This document shows, piece by piece, positions 7,707-15,900 of a stretch of 36,453 bases of DNA. This stretch comes from CBDUBU01 sp965365465 (lineage in GTDB: Bacteria > Bacteroidota > Rhodothermia > Rhodothermales > DASSAV01). The position numbers were made by a program, and so were the translations under genes. The stretch covers positions 1-36,453 of the forward strand of contig CBDUBU010000006.1 in the NCBI GenBank assembly GCA_965365465.1. Reading direction: 5' to 3'. Position 1 is the first letter of the stretch. Each line of letters begins with the position of its first letter. Under the pieces are notes generated by a model that saw nothing but the letters and a program-made list of their open reading frames with translations, was not told the origin of the DNA and ran no database searches.

Positions 7707-8783
7707 ATGATTAACCTTGATACCCTTCGAGAGATACGCGAACGATTTTCAGAAGTGACGCATCTGATGTCGCAGCCGGAGATTGCTACACATCCGCAGC
7801 GTATGGCGGAACTGGGCCGGGAGCATTCCGAGTTGAGTTCCGTCATGGGCTACATAGACCGGTATGAGCGCCTTCTCAAGGAGCAGGAAGATTTGCGCAC
7901 CCTGTTGAAGGAGGAAAAAGACCAGGAAATCGTTTCGATTGCAAGAGACGAACTAGATGCTCTGGACGAAAAGCTTCCTGCCGTCGAAGAGGATCTGCGC
8001 ATGAAGCTGATCCCGAAGGATCCGGCAGACTCGAAAAACGCTATTATCGAAGTCAGAGCCGGCACGGGAGGGGATGAGGCTAGCCTTTTCGCAGGAGATC
8101 TGTTTCGCCTGTATACGCATTTTGCAGAACGTCATGGCTGGTCCATCGAAGTAATGGATAGCTCCCCCGGCGTTCAGGGCGGTTTCAAGGAGATCGTTTT
8201 TGGCATAAAAGGGCCGGATGCCTATGGCACGATGAAGTACGAAAGCGGCGTACACCGGGTGCAACGCGTTCCTGCGACTGAGTCGAGCGGGCGGATTCAT
8301 ACGTCGGCTGCCACGGTAGCGGTGCTTCCGGAAGCAGAGGAAGTAGATGTCGATATCAGTCCGAACGATCTCAAAATCGACGTATACCGTTCGAGTGGGC
8401 CTGGGGGACAGTCGGTAAACACGACGGATTCGGCGGTGCGTATCACACACATCCCGACAGGTGTGGTGGTCACGTGTCAGGATGAAAAAAGCCAGCACAA
8501 AAACAAAGATAAGGCCCTGCGCGTGCTGCGCTCACGATTGTATGAGGCGGAGCTTGCCCGGCAGCACGAAGAACGCGACGAGGCGCGCCGCTCTATGGTC
8601 AGCACCGGGGATCGTTCGGCCAAAATCCGGACCTATAACTTTCCGCAGGACCGCGTGACCGACCATCGCCTCGAAGGGGAAAACAAGAATCATCCATTGC
8701 GCGACGTGATCGAGGGCGATCTCGACAACATCATCAAAGCGCTCCGGATGGCCGAGAACGTGGAGCGGCTGGCAAGGCTATAG
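7707..8783 (+). CDS. prfA: Peptide chain release factor 1
   Basis: This 358-residue class I release factor ends translation at UAA and UAG. The stop-codon recognition tripeptide is PAT (residues 189-191, in RVPATESSG), of the PxT form that defines RF1 as opposed to the SPF of RF2. The GGQ motif (residues 233-235, in SSGPGGQSVNTTDSAV) is where the glutamine is normally methylated and triggers peptidyl-tRNA hydrolysis. The N-terminal helical domain (about 1-100) and the GTGGDEASLFAGDLFRLY segment are typical. Length agrees with the family. It lies downstream of glmS on the same strand, with no obvious separate promoter. No prmC methyltransferase gene follows; the ribosomal protein operon does. 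Confidence 0.97.
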   Translation: MINLDTLREIRERFSEVTHLMSQPEIATHPQRMAELGREHSELSSVMGYIDRYERLLKEQEDLRTLLKEEKDQEIVSIARDELDALDEKLPAVEEDLRMKLIPKDPADSKNAIIEVRAGTGGDEASLFAGDLFRLYTHFAERHGWSIEVMDSSPGVQGGFKEIVFGIKGPDAYGTMKYESGVHRVQRVPATESSGRIHTSAATVAVLPEAEEVDVDISPNDLKIDVYRSSGPGGQSVNTTDSAVRITHIPTGVVVTCQDEKSQHKNKDKALRVLRSRLYEAELARQHEERDEARRSMVSTGDRSAKIRTYNFPQDRVTDHRLEGENKNHPLRDVIEGDLDNIIKALRMAENVERLARL

Positions 8784-8798
8784 GAATCAAAAACCTGT

Positions 8799-8828
8799 TT
8801 GCATTTTGTCGCTGGTGCAGCTATCTTG
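8799..8828 (+). promoter_or_regulatory. Promoter candidate for rpsF-rpsR-rplI
   Basis: TTG at 8799-8801 and TATCTTG at 8822-8828 are 20 bases apart, close to the Bacteroidota TTG / TAnnTTTG pattern. Start of transcription would fall near 8835-8840, directly ahead of the leader hairpin at 8843-8866. Motif match only. Confidence 0.45.
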
Positions 8829-8842
8829 TAAAGCTGTACTAT

Positions 8843-8866
8843 CCCTGCTCCCGCTTGATGGCAGGG
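8843..8866 (+). promoter_or_regulatory. Leader hairpin before rpsF, possible S6:S18 autoregulatory site
   Basis: CCCTGC at 8843-8848 pairs with GCAGGG at 8861-8866 around a 12-base loop that contains CCCGC. Many bacteria carry an rpsF leader RNA bound by the S6:S18 complex, with a conserved CCG element near a hairpin. Position and CCG are compatible, but I have not shown the full consensus. Confidence 0.35.
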
Positions 8867-8897
8867 GCGTTACTTTTCATAATTCCACAGGGAGTTT

Positions 8898-9314
8898 ATG
8901 GCGGCACAAGTCAATACGTACGAATTCACGTACATCGTTAACGCAGTTCTTGGTGACGACCAGATTAAAGGCGTCGTAGCGCGGGTGACCCGGTTCGTCG
9001 AGGAGCATGGCGGCGAGATTATCGAAGTCGATGAGTGGGGAACGCGGCGTCTATCTTTTCCAATCCGGAAAAAGCGAAACGGTTACTATGTAAACATGTA
9101 TTTCCGTTCATCCGGCGAGATAATCCCACGGCTGGAACGGGCATTGGAAATTGACGATGACATCCTGCGGTACATAACGCTCAAAATGGATGCAAAGATG
9201 CTGCGGCATTACGATCGGCAAAAGGTTAGCGCCAGCCGCGCTCGCGCACAGGAAACGGCTGCCGCCGCATCTGCACGCAGGGCTGCTGACGACGACGAAG
9301 ACGACGACGAATAG
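8898..9314 (+). CDS. rpsF: 30S ribosomal protein S6
   Basis: The 138-residue protein matches ribosomal S6, which pairs with S18 on the platform of the small subunit. The core (residues about 8-100) shows YEFTYIVNAVLGDDQIKGVV, DEWGTRRLSFPIRKKRNGYYV and a C-terminal helix region. The start ATG is preceded by AGGGAG, a good ribosome binding site. After the core comes an Ala/Arg-rich linker and a very acidic tail ending in DDDEDDDE; the tail is longer than in E. coli S6, whose C-terminus is glutamylated by RimK. It is the first gene of rpsF-rpsR-rplI, with a promoter candidate and hairpin upstream. Unlike in many bacteria, no ssb gene lies between rpsF and rpsR. Confidence 0.97.
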   Translation: MAAQVNTYEFTYIVNAVLGDDQIKGVVARVTRFVEEHGGEIIEVDEWGTRRLSFPIRKKRNGYYVNMYFRSSGEIIPRLERALEIDDDILRYITLKMDAKMLRHYDRQKVSASRARAQETAAAASARRAADDDEDDDE

Positions 9315-9375
9315 CGTGCAGTCGTTTTTCGCTCCTTTACAGCGCAGGATCTCATATCAATAAGCTTACAAGAAG

Positions 9376-9606
9376 ATGGCTAACGATAACAATACACAGG
9401 ACGGAAACCGGTTCGATGTCAGCAGCATCGAGTACGTGGATTACAAAGATGTCGAGTTGCTCAAGCGGTATATCAACGAACAGGGCAAAATCCTTCCCCG
9501 GCGCATCACGAATGTTTCGTCGAAGTTTCAGCGCCAGCTCACCCAGGCGGTCAAGCGCGCACGTCATCTGGCACTGTTGCCGTTTGTGGCAGACAACGTG
9601 CGATAA
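9376..9606 (+). CDS. rpsR: 30S ribosomal protein S18
   Basis: This 76-residue basic protein is S18. The family core is clear: EYVDYKDVELLKRYINEQGKILPRR, followed by TNVSSKFQRQLTQAVKRARHLALLPF. S18 binds S6 and the central domain of 16S rRNA. The ATG at 9376 is 61 bases after the rpsF stop, and rplI follows 72 bases downstream on the same strand, so the three genes form the usual operon. The sequence lacks the Cys-rich N-terminal zinc site seen in some bacteria. Length is normal. Confidence 0.97.
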   Translation: MANDNNTQDGNRFDVSSIEYVDYKDVELLKRYINEQGKILPRRITNVSSKFQRQLTQAVKRARHLALLPFVADNVR

Positions 9607-9678
9607 ACAGGTTTCGCTTTACCCCCCATGTTGAGATAAGAGGCGCAGGCCTAGGACGCCTCGTTTTTGAGGAATTAT

Positions 9679-10134
9679 ATGAAGCTCATTCTTTTAAAGG
9701 AAGTTGACAATCTCGGAGCCGAAGGTGATGTCGTCACCGTGAAGGACGGTTTCGGACGTAATTACCTGATTCCACGCGGCCTGGCTGTTATAGCGACAGC
9801 AGGCGCTGTCCGCGCCCAGGAGGAAGAACGCAAGCACGCAGCGCGGCGTCTTACCAGGCAGAAAGACGCTGCTCTGAAAGTTGCCGGCGAGCTTCAGAAC
9901 ACGGAGGTCGTACTGACAGCCAAGGTCGGCGAGGAGAATCGCATCTTCGGTACGATTACCTCACAGCAGATTGCGGCGGCGCTTTCCGCTCAAGGATTTG
10001 ACATCGACCGCCGTAAGATTGAACTGGATGAGGACATTCGCCTCATTGGCGTGTACACAGCTACGGTCAAGCTGCACCCTGAGGTAGTCTCGCAAGTTAA
10101 GGTTCGCGTAGAGCCTGAGTCCAGCGAAGGATAA
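9679..10134 (+). CDS. rplI: 50S ribosomal protein L9
   Basis: The 151-residue protein is L9, which binds 23S rRNA at the base of the L1 stalk and helps reading-frame fidelity. The N-terminal RNA-binding domain has MKLILLKEVDNLGAEGDVV and GFGRNYLIPRGLAV (residues 1-40), followed by the long connecting helix rich in charged residues and the C-terminal domain with GSITS-like IFGTITSQQIA. I start at ATG 9679 because GAGGAA at 9669-9674 gives a strong ribosome binding site with good spacing; an in-frame TTG at 9667 overlaps that site. It ends the operon, immediately before a rho-independent terminator. Confidence 0.97.
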   Translation: MKLILLKEVDNLGAEGDVVTVKDGFGRNYLIPRGLAVIATAGAVRAQEEERKHAARRLTRQKDAALKVAGELQNTEVVLTAKVGEENRIFGTITSQQIAAALSAQGFDIDRRKIELDEDIRLIGVYTATVKLHPEVVSQVKVRVEPESSEG

Positions 10135-10159
10135 TTTTCCCGACAGACGATCAAAAATC

Positions 10160-10194
10160 AAAGGGATGGTTGCGCAGCGGCCATCCCTTTTTTT
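10160..10194 (+). terminator. Rho-independent terminator of rpsF-rpsR-rplI
   Basis: AAAGGGATGG at 10160-10169 pairs perfectly with CCATCCCTTT at 10181-10190 around an 11-base loop, and the T-run continues to 10194. It lies 26 bases after the rplI stop and in front of the convergent stress-protein gene. Confidence 0.9.
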
Positions 10195-10230
10195 GCAGAT
10201 TTCGCTTTGCGAGGCGGCGAAAGAAGCGAT

Positions 10231-10704
10231 CTACTCGTTCAGAATAGGCATGAGCAAGGTTGGACGTTTGGCGTGTTCAATGACTGCGCTCGCCACACTG
10301 CCGAGCAGGAGCCTCCCGATGCGGCTATGATGCCGCTTGCCCAGAACGACCAGATCCACTTGATGTTTTTCTGCGTCTTCAAGGATTACTTCCGACGGGT
10401 TCCCCTCGCGCAATGCCGCCTGTACGGGATAGCGGAAGCGACTTGCTATAAAGCTGGCGAATGCGTGTTCCTGGGCTTCCATAATATCCTGTTCGATGCC
10501 CGGATCATACAGCATATACGTGGAGAAGCCGCCCAGGCCCGTCGTAGCATCCAGAGGGGTGGGAGAGGCTGCCGGCTTCTGGGGGTGGACGTGTAGAACG
10601 AGCAAATCGGCGCTGAGTCGTTTTACAAAGTCTACGACCTCATCCGTCAGGTCAGGCGGTTCCGACAAATCAACGGCAAAAAGTATCTTCATAGCTGTAT
10701 GCAT
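10231..10704 (-). CDS. Universal stress protein, UspA family
   Basis: This 157-residue protein has the single UspA fold: MKILFAVDLSEP at the start, LLVLHVHPQ near residue 35-43, and VDLVVLGKRHHSRIGRLLLGS near the end. UspA proteins bind ATP or AMP and respond to stress; they are cytoplasmic, often dimers. The usual nucleotide loop G-2x-G-9x-G(S/T) is altered: the second Gly is His here (GKRHHS), while the distal GS is kept, so ATP binding is uncertain. Start is 10704 or the internal ATG at 10692, which would begin directly at MKILF as in most family members. The gene is convergent with the ribosomal operon and stands alone, separated from the gene behind it by a terminator. Confidence 0.88.
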   Translation of the reverse strand: MHTAMKILFAVDLSEPPDLTDEVVDFVKRLSADLLVLHVHPQKPAASPTPLDATTGLGGFSTYMLYDPGIEQDIMEAQEHAFASFIASRFRYPVQAALREGNPSEVILEDAEKHQVDLVVLGKRHHSRIGRLLLGSVASAVIEHAKRPTLLMPILNE

Positions 10705-10751
10705 CTTTGCAGCGCTTCAGAAGGCAGTTTCGACCCCTGTTGAGATAATAC

Positions 10752-10788
10752 AAAAAAGCAGGCGACGTTTTCATGCGTCGCCTGCTTT
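10752..10788 (-). terminator. Rho-independent terminator of the coiled-coil lipoprotein gene
   Basis: A 13-base perfect stem (10755-10767 with 10776-10788) has an 8-base loop. Read leftward it ends in a run of six T, so it terminates the minus-strand gene that stops at 10839. It also separates that gene from the stress protein gene further left. Confidence 0.85.
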
Positions 10789-10838
10789 CCGGCCCCAATC
10801 AGCCTTTTGTGTTTCCTTTATTGCGTTGGCAATAAGAT

Positions 10839-11531
10839 CTAATCCCGCATCTCACGGCTCATGCTGTTGGTGAACTCATTGATATTATTGCCAAGTTCTC
10901 CAATGCCTTCGGCCAGTCCGCTTTTCATGTCCCGCCATTCTTCGCCTGCGGCAGCCTCGAACTGATTATAGTTCTCGGTAAGCTGCTCGCGCTCCTGACG
11001 CAGTTCGGCGAGCGTTTGATTGTACTGCTCACGCATGGCTTCATCTGCCGTCGCTATATTTTGTTCGAGTCCGGCAATGTCATTATCCAGATCGTTTATG
11101 TATCCCTGATAAGCAGTCTGGAATTCCTCTTTGGTTTCGGCAGCCTCCAACCTGGCGCGCCTCGCATTGGCCTGCAGGACATCAACGCGCTGGTCGATGC
11201 CATCCCTTAGTTCATACCACTCGTCGGCCGTGGCAGCAGTGAGGTTGTTCAGGTTTTCGCGCAGTTCCTCCCGGTCCTCGCGCAGCTCCTCGATATCCTC
11301 GTTCAACTCTTCCCGCATTTCTTCACCGGCATTGTCCATACGGGCCTGAAGCGTTTCGATCTCCTGGTCGATCTCAGCAAGCTCGGCGTTAACCTCGCCC
11401 CGGTAGGTCTGGATCTCTTGGTCGATGGCTTCTGTAGTCAGAACGCCTTCATCACCCATATCTTCTCTTGTCTCACAGGCAGAGAGCAGGATGAGGAGTA
11501 AAAAGGTCAGAATTGTCACTGAGTAACGCAT
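10839..11531 (-). CDS. Coiled-coil lipoprotein with internal duplication
   Basis: This 230-residue protein starts with a lipoprotein signal peptide; the lipobox LLSAC places the acylated Cys at residue 19. The mature protein is highly charged (Glu, Arg, Gln, Asn) and predicted to be almost entirely helical coiled coil. Residues 53-113 and 147-207 align without gaps, with about 23 of 61 identical positions, including MRE, ELR, RE-L, EN and EW; each ends in an A-A-x-x-[DE]-E-W element. It therefore arose by tandem duplication of a roughly 60-residue unit. I do not recognise a characterised family. It is probably anchored to the outer or inner membrane facing the periplasm. It is a single gene with its own terminator. 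Confidence 0.8.
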   Translation of the reverse strand: MRYSVTILTFLLLILLSACETREDMGDEGVLTTEAIDQEIQTYRGEVNAELAEIDQEIETLQARMDNAGEEMREELNEDIEELREDREELRENLNNLTAATADEWYELRDGIDQRVDVLQANARRARLEAAETKEEFQTAYQGYINDLDNDIAGLEQNIATADEAMREQYNQTLAELRQEREQLTENYNQFEAAAGEEWRDMKSGLAEGIGELGNNINEFTNSMSREMRD

Positions 11532-11888
11532 AGTTTTCCCACAGGTTGATTTCTAGTTTAGTTTCTTCTGGTCTTTGAAAGAATAACCCCAACCGTACAG
11601 AGCAGGGCTGGACTTTATTGAAAGTACATTCAGAGCATTTGTCAGCAACGCCGCTATATCCAGCGTGTCGAGAATCCCTACCGAAACTCCACCTGCGGGT
11701 TCCGGGATAGATCAGTTACTTCTGGGTAACGCGGCTGCAATTGATACCTGTACGTGAAATGCGTGTGACCGTCATGTAATAAGTTTCAAGAGGGCTAAAG
11801 ATGCTGTTCCAGACAGGAGGGAGTCGCAGACTTTGCCCTCGTGACGTATCATATTGCAGAACCTGATAACCATACAGTTGCGCAATAA
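11532..11888. other. Gene-free divergent intergenic region
   Basis: These 357 bases separate the divergent lipoprotein and sugar-isomerase genes. I see a small hairpin, GTTAC-TTCTG-GGTAAC near 11714-11730, but no tRNA and no exact promoter motif on either strand. A 61-codon open frame on the minus strand (11716-11901) overlaps the start of the next gene and shows no family features. Confidence 0.55.
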
Positions 11889-12821
11889 ATGAAATCATCA
11901 CGGCGAGTGTTTGTCCAGTCTGTGGCTGCCGCCACAGCCCTGCCTTTTGTCGATCTGAAGCAGGCGTTTTTTTCGTCGGATAAAAAGCTTCATCTGGCGT
12001 GTAACGAGTATGCCTGGTATACTTTTTATAAGCGAGAAGGGCGAGCGTGGAATGAAAACCTTGACACCGGCCTGAACGAGTTTTCAGCGGCGGGGCTGGA
12101 CGGTCTGGAGCCGTCTATTTCTTCCGTTAGTCAACTGCAGCAGCTTGCTGTGTTGCTGGAGAAGTATGACCTTGAAATGCGGTCCCTGTATGTCAATAGC
12201 ACCTTGCATCAGGCAGACGAGGCGAACGCAAGCATCGATGAGATTCTGACTATTGCTGAAAATGCCTATCCATTGGGCGTCAGAATTATCGTAACCAATC
12301 CGACTCCCTTACAGTGGGGAGGCATTGAAAGCAAAACGGATGCGCAACTGAAAGTCCAGGCTGAGAGCCTGAACCGTCTTGGCGCTGAACTGGACAGGCA
12401 GGGTCAGACGCTGGCCTATCATAACCACGACGCCGAGCTTCGCCACGCAGCGCGTGAGTTTCATCATATGATGCAGGGTACAGATCCGGAAAAGGTAAAG
12501 CTCTGCCTGGATGCCCACTGGATTTTCAGAGGATCAGGAGACTCGCAGGTAGCGCTGTTTGACGTGATAAAACTGTACGGATCTCGTGTCCGGGAGATCC
12601 ATCTCCGGCAGTCTTCCGCAGGCGTCTGGACCGAGCAGTTTGGGCCGGGCGACATTAACTATGAGCGGCTTGCCGAGCTTGTATATCAGGCAGGCGTCAG
12701 GCCACATCTGGTTCTGGAGCAGTCGGTGGAGGAGCAAACGCCGCAAACAATGGATGCTGTTGAAGCCCACCGAAAAGGCGCCGCCCACGCAAGACAGGTT
12801 TTTGCGGCGTTTGCAGAATAG
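11889..12821 (+). CDS. Tat-exported sugar phosphate isomerase/epimerase-like protein
   Basis: The 310-residue protein has a twin-arginine signal at the very start (KSSRRVFVQSVAAATALPF), so it should be exported folded, probably with its metal bound. The remainder is a TIM barrel of the xylose isomerase-like / AP endonuclease 2 superfamily. Likely metal ligands are in GLDGLEPS (E74), AYHNHD, LCLDAHWIF and VLEQSVE, in the usual order along the barrel strands. Bacteroidota have many such exported proteins, often next to sugar dehydrogenases or glycoside hydrolases, but no such partner is adjacent here. Substrate is unknown. No clear ribosome binding site precedes the ATG. It converges on the RND operon, with a shared terminator in between. 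Confidence 0.83.
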   Translation: MKSSRRVFVQSVAAATALPFVDLKQAFFSSDKKLHLACNEYAWYTFYKREGRAWNENLDTGLNEFSAAGLDGLEPSISSVSQLQQLAVLLEKYDLEMRSLYVNSTLHQADEANASIDEILTIAENAYPLGVRIIVTNPTPLQWGGIESKTDAQLKVQAESLNRLGAELDRQGQTLAYHNHDAELRHAAREFHHMMQGTDPEKVKLCLDAHWIFRGSGDSQVALFDVIKLYGSRVREIHLRQSSAGVWTEQFGPGDINYERLAELVYQAGVRPHLVLEQSVEEQTPQTMDAVEAHRKGAAHARQVFAAFAE

Positions 12822-12856
12822 AACTTCATTCCAGGAGAGGGGCTTCCCGGAGAAAG

Positions 12857-12894
12857 AAAAAACGGGCTTCTTCCGGAAAGGAAGAAGCCCGTTT
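12857..12894. terminator. Bidirectional terminator between isomerase gene and RND operon
   Basis: A perfect 15-base stem (12860-12874 with 12880-12894) closes a 5-base loop. Read leftward it is followed by TTTTTT then a T-rich tract, fitting termination of the minus-strand RND operon ending at 12919. Read rightward only three T follow the stem, so it is weaker for the isomerase gene. Confidence 0.88.
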
Positions 12895-12918
12895 GCTGAT
12901 CTGGCAGGCTTCAAAAAA

Positions 12919-15900
12919 TTAACGACGCAAGCGCGTTTCCTCGTCGAGTTCTTCTTCTCCTGCGCCATCACCGCTGACACGATCCCGGCCATTGGCTCCG
13001 TTCTGCGCCACAGGTTTTATGCCGGCATCCCCGTTTGTTGTGGAATATACCATTGTCTCTGCCCCGTCGCTCTGCTTTCTGCCAAAGACGTGTCCAAGTC
13101 GCAGGCTTACCGAGTCGAAGGAAGAGTACATCACGGGAATGATAACCAGCGTGAGGAAGGTGCCGAAGGTCAGACCACTGATGATGGCGGTGCCCATCGG
13201 TCCCCAGAACTGTGTCTGCTCGGAACCAAACTGGAAGTTCGGCTGGAAATCCGTCAGCAGACCAACAAAGTCGACGTTGATGCCGAAAGTGAGCGGAATA
13301 AGACCAATCACAGTCGTCAGCGCCGTAAGAAGCACCGGGCGCAATCGGGTAGCCCCCGCTTCTATGACCGCAGCCATTTTTTCCATGCCGCGCTGCCGCA
13401 ACTGCATCGTGTAATCGATCAGGACGATGCCATTGTTCACCACGATGCCGGCCAGGCTGATGATGCCTATGAAGGTGAAGAGTCCGAACGGAGTGCGTGT
13501 AATGATGAGGCCCAACAGCACACCCACCATGCTCAAGCCTACTCCCACCATGATGATAAAGGGAGCGCTCACATTGTTGAACTGAGCAACCATGATTAAG
13601 AAGATGAGCATAACCCCGATCAGAAGCGCTGTCGTTAGGAAGCCGAAGCTTTCTTGCTGCTCTTCGTTTTCTCCGGTATAGTTGAGTGTGTAACCGGGAG
13701 GAATGTTCTCCTGGTAATCCGAAAGATACTTCTGGACGTTGGCAAGCACGTCTGCCGAATTGTATCCCTGCGCCACATCGCCGGTCACCGTAGCAACGCG
13801 AGACAGATCAAGGCGCGTAATAGATCCCAGGCCACCCGACACCTCAAAGTCTGCGACTGCAACGAGCGGAATCTGCTGGCCTTCGTACAGGATGGTCAGG
13901 TTGCGCAGGCTTTCAAGGCTCTGGCGTTCGGACTCGTTAAGCCGAACCGTGATGTCGTACTCGTCCTCTCCGGTGCGGTACTTGCCCGCTTCCGTTCCGT
14001 TGATGGCGGAGCGGATCGTGGACGCGATCATTGTAGTGCTCAGGCCGAAGCGGGCCGCACGCTCGCGGTTTATCTTTACCTTGTATTCCGGCCGACCGGT
14101 GTTCAGGTTGTTCGCTACATCTACGAGGCCGGGAATCTCTCCCGACTCAGAAGCACGAATCAGGTTCTGCTTGATTTCTTCTGCAATGCGTACGATCTCG
14201 TCGAAGTTGTCGCCTGAAATCTCAATATTCACAGGTTCTCCTGTGGGCGGTCCCATGTCTTCCTGGCTAAACTCGATCTCTACGCCGGGGATGCCTTCCA
14301 ATTCCTGACGGAGTTTTGCAAGGGTGACAGGGCTGGGTTCAGCCCGATCCTTGTAGTCCACCAGGTTCAGGGTAAAGGTGGTGCGTTCAGGCCCTGCCGC
14401 GCCTCCTCCAAAAAACATATCGCCCCCCACACCGACATTGATGAGCATGTTCTTCAGGTTTGCTTTTGACTCCGGATTTTCGTCCAGCATCTTGTCAATA
14501 CGCTCCTGCACGGTCTGGGCGATGCGATTGCTTGCATCGATATTCGTCCCCAGTGAAGCCTCTACCTTGATCTGGACAAGGCTCGGATCGGTCTGCGGGA
14601 AGAACTCAACGCCGGTTGGGGCAATCTGAAACATGATGATGATTGCGATCAGGAAACCAAGCGATCCTGTCAGCAACCGCGCCCGGTTATCCGTCAGTAT
14701 CAAGCGCTCACGTCGGTTGAACAGCATTCCGAGAAAACCCACCACGATAACGACTCCCGGCAACAGCATCAGTTCTATGATGGTGGAAATGGCAACCTCA
14801 CGAGGACTCAGATACATCAGGCTCAGAAGCGCCAGCATGACACCGCCGAAAATGAGTCCTGCCCGTACGCTTACTTTCCCTCCCAGATAAATGCTTTCGA
14901 GGGTATGCGCCAAGATGCCGATCAGGCCGACTACAGCCAGTATTCCTCCGGGTACGATCAAGATCATCCCCGCCATCTGCCCCGCCAGCGCCGAAATGAT
15001 CCCTCCCGCGATGGCAAGGATGACCCCAACTGTAAAAGCGCCGAGGGCAAATGTGTTGCGCAGGTAAGGACGCTTGACGTTATAGTCGCGCTCCAGCATC
15101 CATTGGAGAAAGCTGCGGTACTTTTCAATGATCGTGGGCAGACCAGACTCGACGAATCGGTCTCCGATGCGTTTGAACAGCCGTGTGTGCAAGAAGTAGA
15201 GAAGGGGAGCCGCTATAGCGAGCACAACCAGCGTTTTCCAGTTGGCAAAGGCGAGCACCAGTCCCAGTACCAGGATGATGACGGCAACGCCGATACGTGC
15301 GGGTTTTGTCAGTTGCGTCCGTCCTTCACTATCCAGCTTGACGAAGATGCCGGTGATAACCGGGTTGATGATGATCGCCACGAACAGAGAGCAAGAGAGC
15401 GTAACGATCAGCGTGAGCGGCATGAAACTCATGAACTCGCCAATGATGCCCGGCCAGAACATCATCGGGGCGAAGGCTGCTACGGTCGTTGCTGTAGAGG
15501 CAACCACGGCGCCGCCTACTTCAGCCGTCCCTAATCGCGCTGCCTCAAAGCGGGAGTATCCTTCCTGTCGGTAGCGGAAGATGTTCTCCACGATCACAAT
15601 CGCGTTATCGACGAGCATACCGAGCGCGATGATGAGCGAGAACAGGATGATAAAGTTCAGGGTGTAACCAAGCACCTGAAACACAATGAACGAAACAAAC
15701 ATCGAGAGCGGGATCGCAATGCCGACCAGTACGGAAGTGCGCACCCCCAGGAAGAACAGCAGCACAGCGATGACAAAGATGAGACCGCTGATGATGTTGT
15801 TCTCCAGATCCTCTACCATTTGTTCGACGAACACGCTCTGGTCGCCCGTAATGACCGCGCGGGTTCCGCTGGGAAGCGGAAAGGCAGCGAGCGTTTCTTC

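Noticed and set aside
9700..9720. TTGACA-like promoter word inside rplI
   Set aside because: It is within the N-terminal coding sequence (KEVDNL) and has no -10 partner at the right distance.
11532..11888. Possible tRNA or small RNA gene between the lipoprotein and isomerase genes
   Set aside because: No T-loop GTTCRA block with matching acceptor stem and no strong hairpin with a T-run.
12586..13599. Plus-strand open frame of 337 codons crossing the isomerase end and the RND pump
   Set aside because: It overlaps two supported genes and runs through the terminator hairpin; no family features.
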